From assembly GCA_002071445.1 (NCBI GenBank), contig MWFE01000056.1, positions 1 through 47,681 of the forward strand: DNA of 47,681 bases. Reading direction: 5' to 3'. The notes beneath the pieces are model-generated. The model did not search any database. It was not told the origin of the DNA and saw only the letters and a list, made by a program, of their open reading frames with translations. Origin of the DNA: Bacteroidetes bacterium ADurb.Bin008 (GTDB taxonomy: Bacteria; Bacteroidota; Bacteroidia; Bacteroidales; Tenuifilaceae). The translations under genes were made by a program, and so were the position numbers. Positions 43,867-47,681 of this stretch are shown here, one piece after another. Each line of letters starts with the position of its first letter. The first letter of the stretch is position 1.

Positions 43867-44904
43867 TCATTTGTCAAAACTTTCTTTGCTTTGCTTAGTT
43901 TGCCGCTTCTCACCTCTACTTTTAATGGTTTCTTCAAGCAACTTCAAATCTTCCAAATCGGCTTGTTTGGCTTCGAATGCTTTACGTTCTCGGTCAAACT
44001 CTTCGTAAACCTGATATACCTTTTCTTCCATCTGCTTGTGCGAAATGGCTCCAACTCCGCGCAACACTTCCTTCTCGTTAAATTCCAGCAAACGATTCAC
44101 ATTGTTTCGCCAAAAATCAAGGGTAAGATCTTTTCTTTCTTGTACCCTTAACTCAGCAGTTTCTAAAAAAATTACGGTGAGTCTATTCAACTGGTCTATC
44201 TCATTCTCGTTCAGGTAATTTTTAGCTATCAAAATATCTTGTTTACGCACAACGCTCCCCTTCCAGGAGGTGAGCGCCATATTGGGTTTATGTGCATCGG
44301 CTCTGCTTACGATTAGTTCAGCTGCTGTTTTATGGGTTACGGCATAGAGTAATTTATTCTGTGTTTCAGCAAAAAACATTTGCGTGGCCTTATCCGTAGC
44401 GTCATAATCGCTGCTTAGAGATAACAAATCGCGTACTTTTTGGTAAAAACGTTTTTCAGATGCTCGTATATCACGAATTCTCTCTAGGAGTTCATCGAAA
44501 TAGTCGGGCCGCCCATCGGGGTTTTTCAATCGTTCATCATCCATTACAAACCCCTTAATCATAAACTCTTTCAGATTCTTGTTGGCCCAAATTCTGAACT
44601 GCGTTCCCCGTTTGCTCCTAACCCTAAACCCGATGGCCAAAATCATATCCAACGAGTAAAATGTTACCTCGTAATTCTTCCCATCAGCAGCAGTTGTAAA
44701 GTAATTCTTTACAACTGAATTTGTCTTTAACTCCTTATCATTCAGAATACTCTTTATGTGTTGCCCTATATTTTGCTTAGAGGTGTCAAAAAGTTCAGCC
44801 ATCTGATTTTGGTTCATCCAAATATTACCATCTTTTGCCATTAGGGTAACATTGGCCTTGCCATCATCGGTTTTATAGATAATTATCTCCTTCTTGCTTT
44901 CCAT
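43867..44904 (-). CDS. RhuM family protein
   Basis: A 345-residue protein of the RhuM family, full length. The N-terminal region (about 8-125) has IWMNQNQMAELFDTSKQNIGQHI, a predicted helix-turn-helix-like element, then FTTAADGKNYEVTFYSLDMILAIGFRVRSKRGTQFRIWANKNLKEFMIKGFV. The middle part (about 140-290) is helical with MFFAETQNKLLYAVTHKTAAELIVSRADAHKPNMALTSW, the conserved core of the family, and the end is a charged coiled coil. The function of RhuM is not settled; members are common in genomic islands. It lies antisense between the methyltransferase and CoA-ligase genes of the Trs-type set, and is AT-richer than both, as expected for an insertion. Confidence 0.9.
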   Translation of the reverse strand: MESKKEIIIYKTDDGKANVTLMAKDGNIWMNQNQMAELFDTSKQNIGQHIKSILNDKELKTNSVVKNYFTTAADGKNYEVTFYSLDMILAIGFRVRSKRGTQFRIWANKNLKEFMIKGFVMDDERLKNPDGRPDYFDELLERIRDIRASEKRFYQKVRDLLSLSSDYDATDKATQMFFAETQNKLLYAVTHKTAAELIVSRADAHKPNMALTSWKGSVVRKQDILIAKNYLNENEIDQLNRLTVIFLETAELRVQERKDLTLDFWRNNVNRLLEFNEKEVLRGVGAISHKQMEEKVYQVYEEFDRERKAFEAKQADLEDLKLLEETIKSRGEKRQTKQSKESFDK

Positions 44905-45104
44905 ATCATGTTTTTTGTAATGGGCACAGAGCGTTTATTACCCGCTAAGTTAGGTTTTATAACTGAAATGTTGCCAAAAAGCAAAGTCAAAATGCATTTC
45001 CAATTGCCCGAATTGAGTCTACCGCATTCCTTTTATATTGCCTATTTTTATTGCTTGAAAAAGACAAAAACTCCTTGGGGTATGTCTCAGCAATATAGAT
45101 TGAT

Positions 45105-46328
45105 ATGGTCTCTCCTGTTGAAAAGTGGGTGGCAGAGCAAACGGGATTAGGGGCGCAGCTAAACCCCCAAACCCTTAGCGAATGGCAGCACCATAGGCTG
45201 AAGGATGCACTGCAATACGCCAGGCAAAATACGGTCTTCTATGCAAATAGGCTGGAACCTAACAAGCCTCTTAACGAACAGCCTTTTACCCTTCCTGCCG
45301 ACCTGGCACATAGTCCACTGGCATTTCTTGCCATTCCCCAAACGGAGGTGGCAAGGGTAACTACTCTGGCCCATTCGGGTACCACCAGCCTTCGAAAGCG
45401 AATATTTTTCTCAGAGGGCGACCTAAAGCGGACACGGGCATTCTTTACCGTGGGCATGAGCTCCATGGTGAGCAGTGGCGATCGGGTGCATATCCTTATA
45501 TCGAACCGAACGGAGAACAGCCTTGGGAGTCTATTGCACGATAGCATACTGAGCCTTGGAGCCACGGCCAGAGTTTTTCCCACCATCAGATCGGTGGGGG
45601 AGGCTGTGGAAGCTGCGCAGTGGGCACACTGTATTGTGGGTATGCCTGCCGAGATACTATACCTATGCCGCACGGCTCCACATCTGCACCCCCACAGCGT
45701 GTTGCTTGCCGCCGATATAGCACCACCTTCGGTGGTTAAGGGCATACGAAGTACATGGCAATGCCCGGTTTACACACACCACGGGCACACCGAGTTTGGT
45801 TACGGCTTCGCCGTTGACTGCCAGCACCATAACGGGCTCCACACCCGCGATGCCGAGGTGATAGTGGAGGTGATAGACCCTATAACTAACCTGCCCACAG
45901 AACCCAACGAGTTGGGCGAGATAGTGGTTACTACCCTTACCAACGAGGCCATGCCGCTAGTACGTTATCGCACAGGCAATCTTACCCGCCCTGTGGTTGG
46001 GCCCTGCGGATGCGGGGGCACACTGCACCGCTTAAGCGGAGTGGAAGGAAGGCTCTGGAGCAATATTACACTGAGCAATGGTAAAACTCTCAATATCTTT
46101 CAATTGGACGAAGCCATCTTTTCTCACTCCGCTATTAGGGGGTTCAACGCAACGCTCATAAGGGGTAAAAGTGAAACTTTACGTCTTACTATTGATGCTA
46201 TCCAACCTGTTGACCTCGCACAGCTGAAGGCGGAGCTATCGCTGGGAATTGATGTGACCATTGAGCCGGGCAATGCTGATCCTTTTAGACGAAGAGAAAA
46301 AAGAAGGATTACAGAACATTTAAGGTAA
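45105..46328 (+). CDS. AMP-dependent CoA-ligase-like enzyme (DVU_1553 family, phenylacetate-CoA-ligase-like)
   Basis: A 407-residue acyl-adenylating enzyme. The P-loop-like HSGTTSLRK (90-98) with SEGDL, THHGHTEFG at about 224-232 and VRYRTGNLT (286-294) are the adenylation motifs of the PaaK/phenylacetate-CoA ligase branch. A GRLWSNI motif and a C-terminal KRRI (candidate catalytic Lys) complete the fold. It is slightly shorter than PaaK (about 430). The name DVU_1553 family comes from memory. It activates some carboxylate as an adenylate or thioester. The gene lies 200 nt after the RhuM gene, in the same orientation as the rest of the Trs-type set. Confidence 0.85.
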   Translation: MVSPVEKWVAEQTGLGAQLNPQTLSEWQHHRLKDALQYARQNTVFYANRLEPNKPLNEQPFTLPADLAHSPLAFLAIPQTEVARVTTLAHSGTTSLRKRIFFSEGDLKRTRAFFTVGMSSMVSSGDRVHILISNRTENSLGSLLHDSILSLGATARVFPTIRSVGEAVEAAQWAHCIVGMPAEILYLCRTAPHLHPHSVLLAADIAPPSVVKGIRSTWQCPVYTHHGHTEFGYGFAVDCQHHNGLHTRDAEVIVEVIDPITNLPTEPNELGEIVVTTLTNEAMPLVRYRTGNLTRPVVGPCGCGGTLHRLSGVEGRLWSNITLSNGKTLNIFQLDEAIFSHSAIRGFNATLIRGKSETLRLTIDAIQPVDLAQLKAELSLGIDVTIEPGNADPFRRREKRRITEHLR

Positions 46329-46372
46329 CATTGGTTTCCATCATACTAAAACATTGAGAGGTTGTAAAAGGT

Positions 46373-46404
46373 AAAAAAGGGTGTCACCCTATTGGCAACA
46401 CCCT
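46373..46404 (-). terminator. Terminator of the DUF1573 gene
   Basis: On the minus strand a stem (46398-46404 with 46378-46384, AGGGTGT/ACACCCT) with a 13-nt loop runs into six T (46373-46378), 28 nt after the DUF1573 stop. Confidence 0.75.
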
Positions 46405-46431
46405 GAAATGATGTGATTTAGTTAAAATCTT

Positions 46432-47514
46432 CTATTTCTTTGCCACTGTTCCCGAAAGCCTTAATACTAAGCTGGGCTGTTTGGGGTCGTTGGAGATAAC
46501 CGTTATGGATTTGCTCTGTCGCCCTGAATAACCTGCAGTTCTAAAGGAGGCAGTCAAAGAGGCCTGTTGGCCAGGCTTTACCACATTAACATCGGGAGCT
46601 GCGGTGGTACAGCCGCAACTTGCTTTTATCTTTCTGATTATCAAATCACTATTGCCAGTATTGGTAAATACATACTTATGTTCAATAACAACCCCTTCGT
46701 CAACCGTACCGAAATCTTTACTGATTTCCTCAAACTCTATTCTTGGGGCATTGGCCAATTCCTTTTCTGATAGTTTTGAAAAATCCTCCTCTATGTTGGC
46801 GCTTATGCTTATGGTATTATTCGGGTGATTCTCCTTATTGGGCATCACTCTCACCCTATCGAGAACAAAACCCCAATCGTTAATATTCTTTGTATTGTAG
46901 CTAACGATTATAGTTCCCGTTTCCTTGGGTTTTAGCTTTGAAGGTTTCATTGATACGCTGATATGCTTGGGTGTTCGGTCGAAAGTGACATCCATGGGCT
47001 TATCGCTAAAGTTGTAAACTTTAATACTATCTGTAACCTCCTGTCCTATTAAAACCCTGTTAAACGAAAGGTGCACATTAGCTATGCCCAGTTCACCAAT
47101 CTTCCTCCTATACAACTCCTCCGGTGTTTTAGTCCTTGGTATAACAGTACCTGTTATCGATAGTGCCAAACCGGTTGGCAAAGCATTGGAAAAAACTGTC
47201 ACAAGTTGAGAAAATTCACCCGGTCTGTTTGTTGGGTCGTAGGTTATCGAAACAATTCCTTTTCCATTGGGGGCAATGGGTTCTTTTGTCCAGAAAGAGG
47301 CTGTACATCCGCACGATGTTTGCACTCGGGTAATAATCAGAGGCGCGTTCCCTGTGTTGGTTACCTCAAAATCAACGGCAGCCTTGCCTCCCTCCTCTTT
47401 AATAGTGCCGAAATCATGGCTGGTTTTTAAAAATTTCATAACAGGGCCCGATTCCTGAGCATTGAGAATTGCACAAGGGACCAATAATCCTAGGAAAAAT
47501 ACTATGCGTTTCAT
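46432..47514 (-). CDS. DUF1573 domain protein (two copies), exported
   Basis: A 360-residue exported protein with a signal peptide (1-20, ILNAQES) and two DUF1573 Ig-like repeats. The first has the marker TSCGCTASF (Cys68, Cys70) after HDFGTIKEEGGKAAVDFEVTNTGNAPLIITRV. The second has ASCGCTTAA after KDFGTVDEGVVIEHKYVFTNTGNSDLIIRKI. A third, marker-free Ig-like segment lies between them. DUF1573 proteins are abundant, surface-located or periplasmic Bacteroidota proteins of unknown role. Monocistronic, with its own -7 element. Confidence 0.92.
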   Translation of the reverse strand: MKRIVFFLGLLVPCAILNAQESGPVMKFLKTSHDFGTIKEEGGKAAVDFEVTNTGNAPLIITRVQTSCGCTASFWTKEPIAPNGKGIVSITYDPTNRPGEFSQLVTVFSNALPTGLALSITGTVIPRTKTPEELYRRKIGELGIANVHLSFNRVLIGQEVTDSIKVYNFSDKPMDVTFDRTPKHISVSMKPSKLKPKETGTIIVSYNTKNINDWGFVLDRVRVMPNKENHPNNTISISANIEEDFSKLSEKELANAPRIEFEEISKDFGTVDEGVVIEHKYVFTNTGNSDLIIRKIKASCGCTTAAPDVNVVKPGQQASLTASFRTAGYSGRQSKSITVISNDPKQPSLVLRLSGTVAKK

Positions 47515-47562
47515 GCTGAACTATATTGAAAAATTAATGATACTACAATTATTATCGATGTA

Positions 47563-47570
47563 CAAAGGTA
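47563..47570 (-). promoter_or_regulatory. -7 promoter element of the DUF1573 gene
   Basis: On the minus strand TACCTTTG (TAnnTTTG), 49 nt before the ATG. The -33 box is not visible at the normal distance. Confidence 0.55.
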
Positions 47571-47681
47571 AAAACATTAAAAAAAATTTGGATAAAGTAA
47601 TCAAATTTTAGATTCAACTAATAAATGCAACTTTTTGAGGGCATGAATTAATTTTTTTCAAGCGAAGGGACAAAAATGTCC

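Noticed and set aside
44908..45150. 80-codon frame upstream of the CoA-ligase gene
   Set aside because: It overlaps the ligase start in another frame, has no recognisable pattern and no promoter.
30662..46328. Prophage or integrative element interpretation of the region
   Set aside because: No integrase, transposase, tRNA attachment site or phage structural gene was seen; only RhuM-like genes and short repeats.
1..47681. CRISPR array, rRNA or tRNA genes
   Set aside because: No regularly spaced repeats and no cloverleaf-like sequence or CCA-ended arm was found in any intergenic gap by eye; a tRNAscan run would be decisive.

Overview
The window reads as chromosomal DNA of a Bacteroidota bacterium, probably a Bacteroidales/Marinilabiliales-type anaerobe or facultative anaerobe. 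The evidence: a short 286-residue primary sigma factor; promoters of the Bacteroidota type (TTTG, about 20 nt, TAnnTTTG); few Shine-Dalgarno sites; the conserved run bamD-rpoZ-coaBC-porD-like-recN; a 1169-residue secreted protein ending in a type IX secretion sorting domain; and FabI and RpoZ of Bacteroidota type. I see no rRNA, tRNA, CRISPR array, transposase or integrase.

Layout. 0-19 kb is mostly housekeeping: HtrA protease, RpoD, FabI, the bamD-to-recN operon, a PLP-dependent acyl-amino-acid synthase (sphingoid/sulfonolipid or KBL/BioF-like), TrxB with a divergent thioredoxin-fold protein, TruA, a very large CotH/lamin-tail secreted protein, an EamA transporter, an FKBP lipoprotein and a DUF3127 protein with an SSB-like acidic tip. 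19.6-21.8 kb holds an unusually long KamA-family radical SAM aminomutase behind a 490-nt leader.

22.1-30.0 kb is a phosphate-themed block. DUF47 (PhoU-like) is followed by a PiT transporter carrying a cytosolic coiled coil and a LuxR/GerE-like helix-turn-helix at its C-terminus, then an OprO/P-like porin and a lamin-tail lipoprotein. After a perfect 12-bp hairpin come a divergent CYTH-like protein, a canonical CYTH triphosphate-tunnel protein and an SLC13 anion transporter.

30.3-46.3 kb carries a split gene set that I recognise as the cluster typified by Desulfovibrio vulgaris DVU_1551 to DVU_1559 (TrsS/TrsM in NCBI naming, from memory). It comprises a C-GCAxxG-C-C protein and a MOP-type molybdenum aldehyde oxidoreductase (30.7-34.0 kb). 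Then, after an outer-membrane protein, a chemoreceptor and a RhuM-like protein, come an FAD/Fe-S/HdrB-like oxidoreductase, a 65-residue double-CxxC protein, a DUF5714-radical SAM fusion resembling Tes/MJ0619, a SAM methyltransferase and an AMP-dependent CoA-ligase-like enzyme (38.6-46.3 kb). Two RhuM paralogues sit at and inside this second part. The window ends with a DUF1573 exported protein.

The two places most worth a second look are the transporter-transcription-factor fusion in the phosphate block and the split Trs-type cluster, whose reaction and product I believe are not established.
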